Part shown: positions 1 to 6,804 of the stretch, piece by piece
Numbering within the stretch: position 1 is the stretch's first letter
Layout of the letters: each line of letters opens with the position of its first letter
Assembly (NCBI GenBank): GCA_964498075.1
Contig: CAZCGA010000181.1
Coordinates: forward strand, 1-10,861
Length of the DNA stretch: 10,861 nt
Direction of reading: 5' to 3'
From: CAZCGA01 sp964498075
GTDB lineage: Bacteria > Desulfobacterota > Binatia > HRBIN30
Program-made: the position numbers and the translations under genes
The notes under the pieces: model-generated
What the model saw: the letters and a program-made list of their open reading frames with translations, nothing else
What the model was told of the DNA's origin: nothing
Database searches by the model: none

Positions 1-651
1 GGGACCTACCGAACGGCGATAGGGCTCGGCGGCGGACTGCGTCCGGATGACCTCGAAATAGGGATCGAACAGTTCTCGAAGTTCTGCCACCAACTGGCTC
101 TCGGAATGGCCCTTACTCACCCTGCTCAGCAATAAGAGACGTGCACCAGCTCTGGCTCGGGCCGCCAAGTTGGCGACGTAGCGTGGCCGCATCGCCGGCA
201 GAATGATGTGGAGGCATCCGCGATCGAACAGTACGTCGAACTGCGCCCCATCCGGGGGGTCCACGCAAAAGTCGATCGTGCGGAACTCCAGCCGTCCGCT
301 CAGGTGCTCGAAGTGTCTCTTCGCTAGGTTTGTCGCTTCCTCCGAAATGTCCGCCCCGAGCACGCGAAACCCCTGCTCGGCCAGCCAGGCCGCGACCTGG
401 CCGCGGCCCGATCCAACGTCGAGGACCGACGACGAAGGCGGAATCCATCCGCTCTCCACCGCCTCGACGAGCTCTCGCGGCACGATTGTCGACAGTTGCG
501 AAACCGGCCGCTGACTCTCCCTCTCCCAGTCTCGATCCCACTTCGCTCTCTGCCTCCGCTGTCGCCAGCATAAGTAGGGTTCGACAATGGGGGAGAACGC
601 CCGGAGGATCAGCGCGTCTATCTTGTGAAGAACACGTTCCAGCAAACTCAT
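1..651 (-). CDS. Class I SAM-dependent methyltransferase (3' end off window)
   Basis: This minus-strand frame is open from the ATG at 651 to base 1, giving 217 codons without a stop, so the C-terminus is outside the window. Residues 76-88 read VLDVGSGRGQVAA, the glycine-rich SAM-binding motif I. GADIS at 99-103 supplies the acidic residue at the end of strand beta-2. FDVLFDRGCLHII (138-150) matches the motif IV/post-motif region of small-molecule methyltransferases, including the DRGCLH signature common in thiopurine-methyltransferase-like and tellurite-resistance-like members. The first 60 residues are basic and poorly recognisable and could be a substrate-binding cap. A weak purine-rich ribosome site (GAGAGGCAG) precedes the ATG. 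The gene diverges from the thioesterase at 790. The methyl acceptor is unknown. The fold is secure from the motifs; the specificity is not. Confidence 0.85.
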   Translation of the reverse strand, partial: MSLLERVLHKIDALILRAFSPIVEPYLCWRQRRQRAKWDRDWERESQRPVSQLSTIVPRELVEAVESGWIPPSSSVLDVGSGRGQVAAWLAEQGFRVLGADISEEATNLAKRHFEHLSGRLEFRTIDFCVDPPDGAQFDVLFDRGCLHIILPAMRPRYVANLAARARAGARLLLLSRVSKGHSESQLVAELRELFDPYFEVIRTQSAAEPYRRSVGP

Positions 652-789
652 CGATCGATTCCGCTGCCTCTCACTAGGCTACCCAATACGCGTCCGCAGG
701 CGACGCGCAAGCGAAACGCGCGCGGCTGATGCCCGGGCTAGTGCTCCTCCGCTCATTTCGTTAGTGTGCGGCCACGAGGAGACGGGCGC

Positions 790-1638
790 GTGTCCCAGGC
801 GCTGAAAAACCTGATCGATCTTCTGGACCTCGAAGAGCTGGAGGTCAACATCTTCCGCGGCGTGAGCCCGAAGGAAGATCGGCAGCGGGTGTTTGGCGGC
901 CAGGTCGCCGGGCAGGCGCTGGTGGCGGCGGGCCGCACGGTCGAGCAGGGCCAGGTGCATTCGCTGCACTGCTACTTCCTGCGGCCGGGCGATCCGAAGA
1001 TTCCGATCCTCTACGAAGTCGACCGCATCCGCGACGGGCGCTCATTCACTACGCGGCGCGTCGTCGCCATCCAGCACGGCCGCGCCATCTTCAACCTGGA
1101 TGCCTCGTTTCACATTCAGGAGCCGGGGCTCAGTTACCACGCGCCGATGCCCGAGGTGCCGGCCCCGGACGGCTTGCCGACCTTTGCCGAGCGGCTGAAA
1201 CCGTTTCGCGAGCAGCTCGGCGACTGGGTCGACCGCGAGCGGCCCATCGACATCCGACTCTGCGACCCTATGACCCGCCGTCCCGAAGAGCTGCGCGACC
1301 CGACGCAGTACGCTTGGGTACGTGCCGATGGCCGATTACCGGACGATCCGATGCTGCACGCCTGCGTGCTGACGTACGCGTCCGACATGACGCTGCTCGA
1401 TACCACCGTGCGCCCGCACGGGCTGATGTGGTCGCCGGATCGCAAGCTCATGATGGCCAGCCTCGATCACGTGATGTGGTTTCACCGCCCGTTCCGCGCC
1501 GACGAGTGGTTGCTGTACGCGCAAAGCACGCCGGCGTCGTTCGGCGGGCGCGGCCTGGCCACCGGCAGCATCTTCAGCCGCGACGGCGTCCTCGTCGTCT
1601 CGGTCGCACAGGAGGGGCTGATCCGGCCGCTGGAATAG
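790..1638 (+). CDS. tesB: Acyl-CoA thioesterase II (TesB family)
   Basis: This gene encodes a 282-residue double-hotdog thioesterase that hydrolyses acyl-CoA to free fatty acid and CoA in the cytoplasm, and its length is close to that of E. coli TesB. The N-terminus MSQALKNLIDLLDLE and the RQRVFGGQVAGQAL block (31-44) are family hallmarks. The catalytic trio can be placed by motif: Asp199 in YASDM, Ser224 in ASLDHVMWFHRPF (Thr in E. coli TesB; Ser is a plausible functional substitute) and Gln274 in VAQEGLIRP. The GTG at 790 was chosen because GAGGAG lies 8 bases upstream and the protein then begins exactly where TesB proteins begin. A GTG at 766 would add 8 unmatched residues. It is first in a plus-strand cluster with the CBS protein and the kinase fusion. 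A role in fatty-acid turnover is the family expectation, not shown here. Confidence 0.93.
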   Translation: MSQALKNLIDLLDLEELEVNIFRGVSPKEDRQRVFGGQVAGQALVAAGRTVEQGQVHSLHCYFLRPGDPKIPILYEVDRIRDGRSFTTRRVVAIQHGRAIFNLDASFHIQEPGLSYHAPMPEVPAPDGLPTFAERLKPFREQLGDWVDRERPIDIRLCDPMTRRPEELRDPTQYAWVRADGRLPDDPMLHACVLTYASDMTLLDTTVRPHGLMWSPDRKLMMASLDHVMWFHRPFRADEWLLYAQSTPASFGGRGLATGSIFSRDGVLVVSVAQEGLIRPLE

Positions 1639-1676
1639 CGCGCCCTCGTGTCACTCATCAAGGAGGAGGACGAACC

Positions 1677-2282
1677 ATGCTCGTGCGCAACCGCATGTCG
1701 CGCAAGGTGATCACGGTCGGGCCGCAGCATTCGGTGGCGGAGGCGCGGACGCTACTGCACCGTCACGGCATCCGCCAGCTGCCGGTGCTGCGCAGTCAGC
1801 GACTGGTCGGCATCATAACGGACCGCGATCTGCGCGGCGCCGCATCGACCGCAAAGACGGTCGCCGACCTGATGACCAGCAAGCCAATCGTGATCGGGCC
1901 CGACGCGTCCGTCGACGAAGCCGCCGGCCAGCTGAGCAAGCACAAGATCGGTGCGCTCCCCGTCGTTGAGGGGACCAAGCTCGTCGGCATTCTGTCTTCA
2001 TCGGACGTGCTCGACGCCTTCGTGGACCTCTCCGGTGTCAGCGAGGCGACCTACCGCATCGTGCTCTCCGGCGCCAAGGGCAAGCCGGCGCAGCAGCAGG
2101 TGCGCCAGATCGTGCACAGCGGGCGGGGCGAGCTGAAGTGGCTGCACCCGGATAGCCGCGACACCGACAGGCTGCACCTGCGCCTCAAAGCGCGCCGGGT
2201 CGACGACATCGTCACCGGCCTCGAAGCGGCTGGTTTCGAGGTCACCGCGCTCATCGCACCGTCCGCCCGCCGCCAGGCCTGA
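1677..2282 (+). CDS. CBS-pair protein with C-terminal ACT-like domain
   Basis: This is a 201-residue protein. CBS1 spans about residues 3-55 (MSRKVITVGPQHSVAEA ... GIRQLPVL ... LVGIITDRDL) and CBS2 about 64-114 (LMTSKPIVIGPDASVDEAA ... IGALPVV ... LVGILSSSDVL). Residues 122-194 form a compact alternating strand/helix segment resembling the ACT-like tail of AcuB-type proteins. CBS pairs (Bateman modules) usually bind adenine nucleotides, and ACT domains bind small metabolites, so a cytoplasmic regulatory or sensor role is likely. No catalytic domain is present. A strong ribosome site (AGGAGGAGG, 1661-1669) lies upstream of the ATG at 1677. The gap to the thioesterase is 38 bases and to the kinase fusion 43 bases, consistent with co-transcription. 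The partner it regulates is unknown; the adjacent kinase is a candidate only by proximity. Confidence 0.88.
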   Translation: MLVRNRMSRKVITVGPQHSVAEARTLLHRHGIRQLPVLRSQRLVGIITDRDLRGAASTAKTVADLMTSKPIVIGPDASVDEAAGQLSKHKIGALPVVEGTKLVGILSSSDVLDAFVDLSGVSEATYRIVLSGAKGKPAQQQVRQIVHSGRGELKWLHPDSRDTDRLHLRLKARRVDDIVTGLEAAGFEVTALIAPSARRQA

Positions 2283-2325
2283 AAGGGATGGCCCGGCAAC
2301 GGGGGACGTTGGGAGGGGGCTGCTC

Positions 2326-3903
2326 TTGAGCCTGCCTGCGCTTATCGCGGCCATGCAGCGGCCCGAGCTCTATCCGCACCGGCCGCCCAGCGTCAGCCTC
2401 GTGCAGACGCACATATCGTACGTCCTGCTCGCCGGCGACCAGGTGTACAAGGTGAAGAAGCCGGTGCGCTTTTCCTTCCTCGATTTCTCTACGCTCGAAA
2501 AACGCCGCCACTATTGCCACGAAGAAGTCCGTCTCAATCGCCGGCTCGCTGCCGACGTGTATCGCGGCGTCGTGGCGATCTGTCACGGCTCCGATGGGTA
2601 CACGCTGGCACGCGATGATGCTCCGGATGCGATCGAGTACGCCGTCCACATGCGCCGCTTGCCGGAGGATCGCATGCTGGACCAGCTGCTCGACCGCAAC
2701 GCCGTGACGTCCGAGCTGATCGATACGATCGCGGCGCGCCTGGCGGCCTTCCACCGCGCCGCCGATGCGGGTGACGCGGTCACCGCCAACGGTGCGCCGG
2801 CCGCCATCTGGCGAGTGCTGGAGGAAAATTATACCGGCGTGTGCCCGTTCCGTGAGGACACCATCGCGGCGAGCGATGACGACGCCATTCAAGCCTTCGC
2901 ACGCGACTTCCTGCTGGCGAACGATGCGCTGTTCTCCCGCCGGCAGGCGGAGCACCGCATTCGCGACTGCCACGGTGATTTGCACACCGAGCACATCTGC
3001 TGCAGCGACGGCCTGACGATCTTCGACTGCATCGAGTTCAACGAGAGGTTTCGCTACTGCGACGTGGCGTCGGACATCGCCTTCTTGACGATGGACATCG
3101 AGTACCATGGCCATCCGGAGCTGGCGGCGCATCTCGCGGCGCGCTACGGCGCGTCTGCCGGCGATGCCGATCTGCCGCGTTTGCTGCCGTTCTACCAATG
3201 CTACCGCGCCTACGTGCGCGGCAAGGTGGAGAGCCTGAAGAGCGCCGAGGAAGAGGTCGGCGCCGCCGAGCGCGCGGCGGCGCGGCGCAGCGCCTGGCGG
3301 CACTTCGCGCTCGCCTATCGGTATACCTGGGCGAACCGTCCGTGCGCGGTGGTGATCGCCGGTTTGAGCGGCACCGGCAAGTCCGCCGTTGCCGCAGCCC
3401 TGCACACGCGTACCGGCTTCGCACACATCAACTCCGACGTCGTCCGCAAGCGGCTCGCCGGCTTGCCGCCCGGCGCGCAACGGACGGGAGCGTACGACAC
3501 GGGCCTGTACGCCCCGGAACACAGCCGGCGTACCTACCAGGCGATGTTTGCCGAGGCGGCGCTGCAGCTGGCCGCCGGTCGCGGCGTGATTCTTGACGCC
3601 ACGTTCCAACTCCGTGCCGGCCGCGACGAAGCCCGCGCCCTGGCCTCAGCGCACAATGTCCCGCTGCTCATCGTCGAGTGCCGCTGCAGCGAGGAAGAAG
3701 TGCATCGCCGGCTGAGCCACCGTGCCAGCCGCGGCGAAGGCCCCTCCGACGCCGACTGGAACGTCTACCTCGAACAACGCCGGCGCTACGAACCATTTGG
3801 GGCCGATGAGCACGGCGATCAGCTGGTGCTCGATACCACCGCGCCCGCCTCCGACGCGACGGCACTCATCGAACGGGCTCTGCGCGTGAAGCGTACCGCG
3901 TGA
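2326..3903 (+). CDS. APH-like phosphotransferase / P-loop kinase fusion
   Basis: This 525-residue protein has two parts. Residues 1 to about 330 are aminoglycoside-phosphotransferase-like: THISYVLLAGDQVYKVKKPV (28-47) carries the putative ATP-binding lysines, HGDLH (216-220) is the catalytic loop, and IFDCIEFN with DVASD (232-250) is the metal-binding region. Residues about 338-525 form a P-loop kinase: Walker A GLSGTGKS (346-353), INSDVVRKRLAG (368-379) and ILDATF (422-427), a layout seen in zeta-toxin-like and gluconate-kinase-like enzymes. This matches the known COG2187+COG0645 fusion family, whose substrate is not established. The TTG start at 2326 is preferred because GGGAGGGGG precedes it by about 6 bases and the family begins at this point; an ATG at 2353 is the alternative. 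The last seven codons, including the stop, lie within the heptad palindrome at 3884-3962, so the natural C-terminus may have been altered. Despite the fold, antibiotic resistance should not be assumed. Confidence 0.9.
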   Translation: MSLPALIAAMQRPELYPHRPPSVSLVQTHISYVLLAGDQVYKVKKPVRFSFLDFSTLEKRRHYCHEEVRLNRRLAADVYRGVVAICHGSDGYTLARDDAPDAIEYAVHMRRLPEDRMLDQLLDRNAVTSELIDTIAARLAAFHRAADAGDAVTANGAPAAIWRVLEENYTGVCPFREDTIAASDDDAIQAFARDFLLANDALFSRRQAEHRIRDCHGDLHTEHICCSDGLTIFDCIEFNERFRYCDVASDIAFLTMDIEYHGHPELAAHLAARYGASAGDADLPRLLPFYQCYRAYVRGKVESLKSAEEEVGAAERAAARRSAWRHFALAYRYTWANRPCAVVIAGLSGTGKSAVAAALHTRTGFAHINSDVVRKRLAGLPPGAQRTGAYDTGLYAPEHSRRTYQAMFAEAALQLAAGRGVILDATFQLRAGRDEARALASAHNVPLLIVECRCSEEEVHRRLSHRASRGEGPSDADWNVYLEQRRRYEPFGADEHGDQLVLDTTAPASDATALIERALRVKRTA

Positions 3904-3962
3904 AGCGTATCTCGTAGGAGTCTCTCTCAGACGAGATACGCTTCACGCTTCACAAGATACGA
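3884..3962. repeat. Heptad-modular palindromic repeat
   Basis: Perfect 18-bp inverted arms, GCGTGAAGCGTATCTCGT at 3898-3915 and its complement at 3931-3948, are separated by a 15-base spacer. The surrounding DNA keeps a 7-bp phase: GCGTGAA, GCGTACC, GCGTGAA, GCGTATC on the left, and GATACGC, TTCACGC, TTCACAA, GATACGA on the right. The element contains the stop codon of the kinase fusion (3901-3903) and the stop of the opposing CBS remnant (3943-3945). It could act as a bidirectional terminator or mRNA stabiliser, although no T-run follows either arm. The modular build looks more like a dispersed REP or STRR-type repeat. Only this copy is present in the window. Confidence 0.8.
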
Positions 3963-4098
3963 TCAACTCACTTCGACCGCGCCGCAACACCGGGAGATGG
4001 CGAACGCGCTTGAGCTTCATGAGATCATCTGCGATATCCAGCGTCGTTCCTGCATCTAGAGTGACGACGTCGCTCGACATGAGTTGCCAGACTTGCAT
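3943..4098 (-). pseudogene. Truncated CBS-domain protein remnant
   Basis: This 51-codon frame begins MQVWQLMSSDVVTLDAGTTL and continues through ADDLMKLKRVRHLPVLRRGR, which is the first two-thirds of a CBS motif. A normal protein would then read something like LVGVVSxRDL and continue into a second CBS domain. Here the frame changes to SELIVSCEA and stops, and the final residues are encoded by the heptad palindrome. The ATG at 4098 has a good ribosome site (GGGGGAAGGAAA), so the 5' end is intact and the 3' part is missing. An in-frame TTG at 4125 is less likely. A CBS pair needs both halves to fold, so a function is doubtful. It is related to, but clearly distinct from, the CBS gene at 1677. 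An insertion or deletion at the repeat probably removed the remainder. Confidence 0.75.
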
Positions 4099-4178
4099 GC
4101 GCGGTTTCCTTCCCCCACGAGACAAAGCAAGCGAGCGGCCACGAGCATGGCCGTCGCCGCGCGAGCGCCCGGCTGGGT

Positions 4179-4200
4179 GTCTTCGCAGTCCTGAGAAGAC
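4179..4200 (+). promoter_or_regulatory. Hairpin covering the LOG-gene ribosome site
   Basis: GTCTTC (4179-4184) and GAAGAC (4195-4200) form 6-bp arms with a 10-base loop, ending 2 bases before the ATG at 4203. The right arm includes the only Shine-Dalgarno-like run (GAGAAG), so pairing would mask it. This could be chance or a mild translational control. No ligand-binding structure is recognised. Confidence 0.25.
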
Positions 4201-4202
4201 CG

Positions 4203-4973
4203 ATGGCGCGACCGCGTAGCCAAACGACCGCGAACCGCACGTCGCACCGGTCAGGCGGGCCCGCCCAACCGCGGGCGCCCGGCATGTGCCCGCCGCCGAC
4301 GCAGGATGAACGGCTGTTCAGCTCGGCCGTTCAGGGCGACTTCACCGACACCGATCCGTGGCGCGTGTTCCGCATCATGGGCGAGTTCGTCGAAGGCTTC
4401 GAGTCGCTTTCGCATCTCACTCGGGCGGTCGCGGTGTTCGGGTCGGCGCGGACCCGGCCCCGGCATCCGGAATACATCGCCGCGATGCGCACGGCGCAGC
4501 TGCTGGGGGAAGCCGGCTTTGGGATCATCACCGGCGGCGGCCCGGGCATCATGGAAGCCGCCAATCGCGGCGCCCGCCTGGCCCACGCCCCGTCGGTCGG
4601 CTGCAACATCGAGCTGCCGTTCGAACAGAAGCCCAACCCCTACATCGATACGCGGCTGCACTTCCGCTACTTCTTCGTGCGCAAGACGATGTTCGTGAAG
4701 TACGCCTTGGGCTTCCTCATCTTCCCCGGCGGCTTCGGAACGATGGACGAGTTGTTCGAAGCGCTCACCCTGATCCAAGTGCGCAAGATCCACCAGTTCC
4801 CGGTCGTGCTCTTCGGCACCCGCTATTGGGACGGGCTGCTGCGCTGGCTCCGGCAACGGGTGCGTGGCGAAGGCAAAGTCTCGCAGGCCGACTTGGAAAG
4901 TCTCTTCGTCACCGACTCTCCGCAAGCGGCGGCCGAGCACGTCGTCTGTTCCTGCCCCCCAGCGCCGGCGTGA
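4203..4973 (+). CDS. LOG-family nucleoside 5'-monophosphate phosphoribohydrolase-like protein
   Basis: This 256-residue Rossmann-fold protein belongs to the LOG / TIGR00730-like family, whose characterised members cleave the base from nucleoside monophosphates (cytokinin ribotides in plants, AMP and similar in bacteria). Diagnostic motifs are VFGSAR (78-83), GGGPGIMEAANRGA (111-124), the RK pair at 160-161 and PGGFGTMDELFE (175-186), which together form the nucleotide-binding and catalytic site. It is longer than minimal LOG proteins because of an N-terminal extension of about 70 residues. The first 30 of these are proline-, arginine- and serine-rich and probably disordered. The C-terminus (CSCPPAPA) looks atypical and abuts the hairpin-rich segment that follows. 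The ATG at 4203 is preceded by a weak GAGAAG. It diverges from the CBS remnant. True substrate unknown; family assignment firm. Confidence 0.9.
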   Translation: MARPRSQTTANRTSHRSGGPAQPRAPGMCPPPTQDERLFSSAVQGDFTDTDPWRVFRIMGEFVEGFESLSHLTRAVAVFGSARTRPRHPEYIAAMRTAQLLGEAGFGIITGGGPGIMEAANRGARLAHAPSVGCNIELPFEQKPNPYIDTRLHFRYFFVRKTMFVKYALGFLIFPGGFGTMDELFEALTLIQVRKIHQFPVVLFGTRYWDGLLRWLRQRVRGEGKVSQADLESLFVTDSPQAAAEHVVCSCPPAPA

Positions 4974-4976
4974 CCG

Positions 4977-5105
4977 GCGGTTTCGCACCGGCGAGAAGCC
5001 TGAAACCGCTGCACACTGAAGCTGGGAAGACTCCCAAGTGCAGCAGGGGCACGCCTTCGGCGCAAGAGCCCTGGTACGGAACGTGAAGCACCCTCACGCG
5101 CGAGG
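4977..5105 (+). other. Hairpin-rich leader upstream of the tRNA deacylase
   Basis: The 146 bases between the LOG gene and the deacylase contain consecutive inverted repeats. They are GCGGTTTC/GAAACCGC (4977-4984 with 5002-5009), GCTGCAC/GTGCAGC (5008-5014 with 5038-5044) enclosing TGGGA/TCCCA (5023-5027 with 5032-5036), CAGGG/CCCTG (5044-5048 with 5069-5073) enclosing CGCC-TTC-GGCG (5052-5062), and CCTC/GAGG (5092-5095 with 5102-5105) next to the ribosome site. The first two stems share 2 bases, so they compete slightly. It matches no riboswitch class I can recognise by eye. It could be a cis-regulatory leader, an attenuator or terminator for the LOG gene, or a dispersed structured repeat. 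Confidence 0.5.
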
Positions 5106-5119
5106 AAGGAGGAGTATTC

Positions 5120-5590
5120 ATGCCCATCCTGACGAAGCTGCGGGAATTCCTCGACAGCCAGAAGGTTCCGTATGAGGTCTTGTCTCACCGCCAAGCGTTC
5201 ACGGCGCAGGAGGTAGCAGCGGCACAGCATGTCTCGGGCTTGGAGCTCGCCAAGGTTGTGATGCTGCGGTGTGGGCGGGAATTCATCATGGCCGTGCTGC
5301 CGGCACCCTATCTGGTCGATCTCGACCGCGCCGCAGCGGCCTTGGGAAAGCCGAACCTCGCGCTGGCCACCGAGCCGGAGTTCAAAGGCCTGTTCCCGCA
5401 ATGTGAACCGGGCGCGATGCCGCCGTTCGGCAACCTGTACGACCTCCCCGTCTACGTCGACCAGACGTTGAGCCGCGATGCGGAGATCGTCTTCAACGCC
5501 GGGACGCACACGCAGACGGTGAAGATGAAGTACGCGGACTTCGCCCGAGTCGTGCGGCCAAAGGTCGCTTCGTTTGCCGCGACGCACTGA
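5120..5590 (+). CDS. YbaK/ProX-type aminoacyl-tRNA deacylase
   Basis: This 156-residue single-domain protein belongs to the YbaK/EbsC superfamily, trans-editing enzymes that hydrolyse mischarged aminoacyl-tRNA in the cytoplasm. LAKVVMLRCG (43-52) carries the conserved lysine (Lys45) of the active site. GAMPPFG (98-104) matches the family's GxxPPxG loop, and VFNAGTHTQTVKMKYADF (124-141) matches the C-terminal FNAGxH segment typical of the YeaK-like subgroup. Length agrees with free-standing family members. The ATG at 5120 has a strong AAGGAGGAG (5106-5114) at close spacing. It follows the hairpin-rich leader and is convergent with the nucleotidyltransferase gene. Which mischarged tRNA it corrects cannot be read from the sequence. 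Confidence 0.9.
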   Translation: MPILTKLREFLDSQKVPYEVLSHRQAFTAQEVAAAQHVSGLELAKVVMLRCGREFIMAVLPAPYLVDLDRAAAALGKPNLALATEPEFKGLFPQCEPGAMPPFGNLYDLPVYVDQTLSRDAEIVFNAGTHTQTVKMKYADFARVVRPKVASFAATH

Positions 5591-5596
5591 GGGACG

Positions 5597-5612
5597 GCGG
5601 ATCGGGATCCGC
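5597..5612. terminator. Possible bidirectional hairpin between convergent genes
   Basis: GCGGAT and ATCCGC form a 6-bp GC-rich stem with a CGGG loop, 7 bases after the deacylase stop and 27 bases beyond the stop of the convergent nucleotidyltransferase. Position and symmetry suit a shared terminator, but there is no clear T-run on either side, so a Rho-independent mechanism is uncertain. Confidence 0.35.
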
Positions 5613-5639
5613 GGCCTGGGGTCTTCATTGCGTTACTAG

Positions 5640-6569
5640 TCACGCAGCAGCCGGGGCCGGTTTTCTGAACCAGGGTGGCACCTTCTTCAACGCCCGCAGC
5701 GTCCGCTCGATGGACTCGCGCGTGCCCCAATCGCTCCAGCGCACGTTGTCGACACGCAGCACGACTAGGTGCTCGGGGATACGCGCCAGCACATGCGTCG
5801 AGAAGTTCCACGGCGGCAGATCGCGATAAACGTCGGAAATGCCTTCTGGATCGTCGCTCAACGCCCACATGCGCGCGAACTCGGCGGGCATGAGGCCATG
5901 CAGCAAGTCGAGCATGCGGTCGAGGCGGAAGACCATCACGAACGAGTTCCACAGGCCGCCTTGGCTAAGCAGGCCGCGCGCCAGTTCGGCCGTGGGTTTC
6001 TCGAGGAACGCCGCGACATGAAAGGCGCGGCCCGCGGCGGCAGCGGTCGGCAGCGGCTGCGACGGCGTGATGTACCCGTATCCGGGCTCGGGCTGGTCCG
6101 GCCGGATGCCGAGCACCGCGACCTTGTCCGGAAGATCCGCGACGATACGGGCGGCGCGCGTCGCGTGCGCGATGAAGGCGCGATCGTCACCGACGAAGTG
6201 GTCGCTCGGAAACACCGCAACCGTCGCGCACGGATGACGATGGGCGAGGTGCAGGAGGGCGAACAGGATCCCAGGCCCAGTGTCGCGATTGCACGGCTGC
6301 ACCAGCAGGTTGCCCGCCGGGAGCGCTCGCAGTTGGTCCCGGCCGATGTCGAGGTGGTCGCGGTTGAGGATGACAGTGGTTCGCAGGGGCGGCGCAAAGT
6401 GTCGAGTACGGGCCAGGGTCGCTTCCAGCAGCGAGCGGCCGCCGAGCAGGCGGCAATACTGTTTCGGAATCGGTGCGCCCGCGATCTCACGGGTCAACTG
6501 CTGTAGTCGGGTCCCATCTCCACCCGCCAGCACCAGCGCCCAGTGGCTCTTCGATGTCGCTCGGTCCAT
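5640..6569 (-). CDS. Sugar-1-phosphate nucleotidyltransferase, mannose-1-phosphate guanylyltransferase-like
   Basis: This 309-residue NTP_transferase-fold enzyme is expected to join a sugar 1-phosphate to an NTP and release an NDP-sugar for polysaccharide or glycoconjugate synthesis. Visible motifs are LAGGDGTRL (14-22) followed by PIPKQY (33-38), the nucleotide signature; PSDHFV (121-126); EPGYGYI (161-167); FLEKP (188-192); WNSFVMVFR (207-215); and WSDWGT (278-283). These resemble the ManC/GMP group. The first motif has GGDGTRL rather than the usual GGxGxRLWPLS, and no C-terminal cupin isomerase domain is present. The ATG at 6569 was chosen because GGCAGGAG precedes it at proper spacing; upstream in-frame codons to 6680 look non-coding. 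It appears to be a single-gene unit, 235 bases downstream of the PLP-enzyme gene. GDP-mannose is the likeliest product but is not proven. Confidence 0.85.
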   Translation of the reverse strand: MDRATSKSHWALVLAGGDGTRLQQLTREIAGAPIPKQYCRLLGGRSLLEATLARTRHFAPPLRTTVILNRDHLDIGRDQLRALPAGNLLVQPCNRDTGPGILFALLHLAHRHPCATVAVFPSDHFVGDDRAFIAHATRAARIVADLPDKVAVLGIRPDQPEPGYGYITPSQPLPTAAAAGRAFHVAAFLEKPTAELARGLLSQGGLWNSFVMVFRLDRMLDLLHGLMPAEFARMWALSDDPEGISDVYRDLPPWNFSTHVLARIPEHLVVLRVDNVRWSDWGTRESIERTLRALKKVPPWFRKPAPAAA

Positions 6570-6804
6570 GATGACTCCTGCCAGTTCGACCCCGGACTCA
6601 TCTCCCCTGACGCGCCGCGCCGCTACCGAGTGTGGGGACACTTGCCAATGAGATGACGAGCGCATTTGGGAGCAAGACACATGCCCGCTCGTCGCGACGG
6701 AGGGTCAACCTGCGCCGGGCACTCTGGCGACACCGCTTCGCAGCAGGAACAGGGATTTTCGACTCGGTTTCGCGACAGCAAGAAGAGGAATCGATCGATC
6801 GCAG
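6570..6804. other. Non-coding gap with AGTGT-GGGG-ACACT hairpin
   Basis: These 235 bases separate two minus-strand genes. The one clear structure is AGTGT/ACACT around a GGGG loop at 6629-6642, about 60 bases upstream of the nucleotidyltransferase start. It may be a short dispersed repeat or a regulatory hairpin. No convincing open frame is seen on either strand, and no promoter could be assigned with confidence. A GATC-rich run (about 6790-6800) looks incidental. Confidence 0.4.

Noticed and set aside
1314..1676. Upstream extension of the CBS reading frame into the thioesterase gene
   Set aside because: The segment overlaps tesB out of frame, is arginine/histidine-rich without domain character, and a strong ribosome site sits just before the ATG at 1677.
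2326..3330. Reading the APH-like domain as an antibiotic-resistance gene
   Set aside because: The motif set matches the uncharacterised fused-kinase family, not known aminoglycoside phosphotransferases. Resistance would be overcalling.
2251..3609. Very long minus-strand frame (452 codons) antisense to the kinase fusion
   Set aside because: The composition is that of a GC-rich shadow frame with no domain motif, while the plus strand carries clear HGDLH and Walker A motifs over the same bases.
4971..5045. Possible tRNA-like fold in the deacylase leader
   Set aside because: No acceptor/anticodon/T-arm cloverleaf with GTTCRA and CCA could be built.
5044..5100. Resemblance of the CAGGG...GCAAGAGCC...GGTACGG stretch to a GEMM (cyclic di-nucleotide) riboswitch
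   Set aside because: Only scattered words match. The conserved CAAA core and the second-helix receptor cannot be laid out, so no riboswitch class is claimed.
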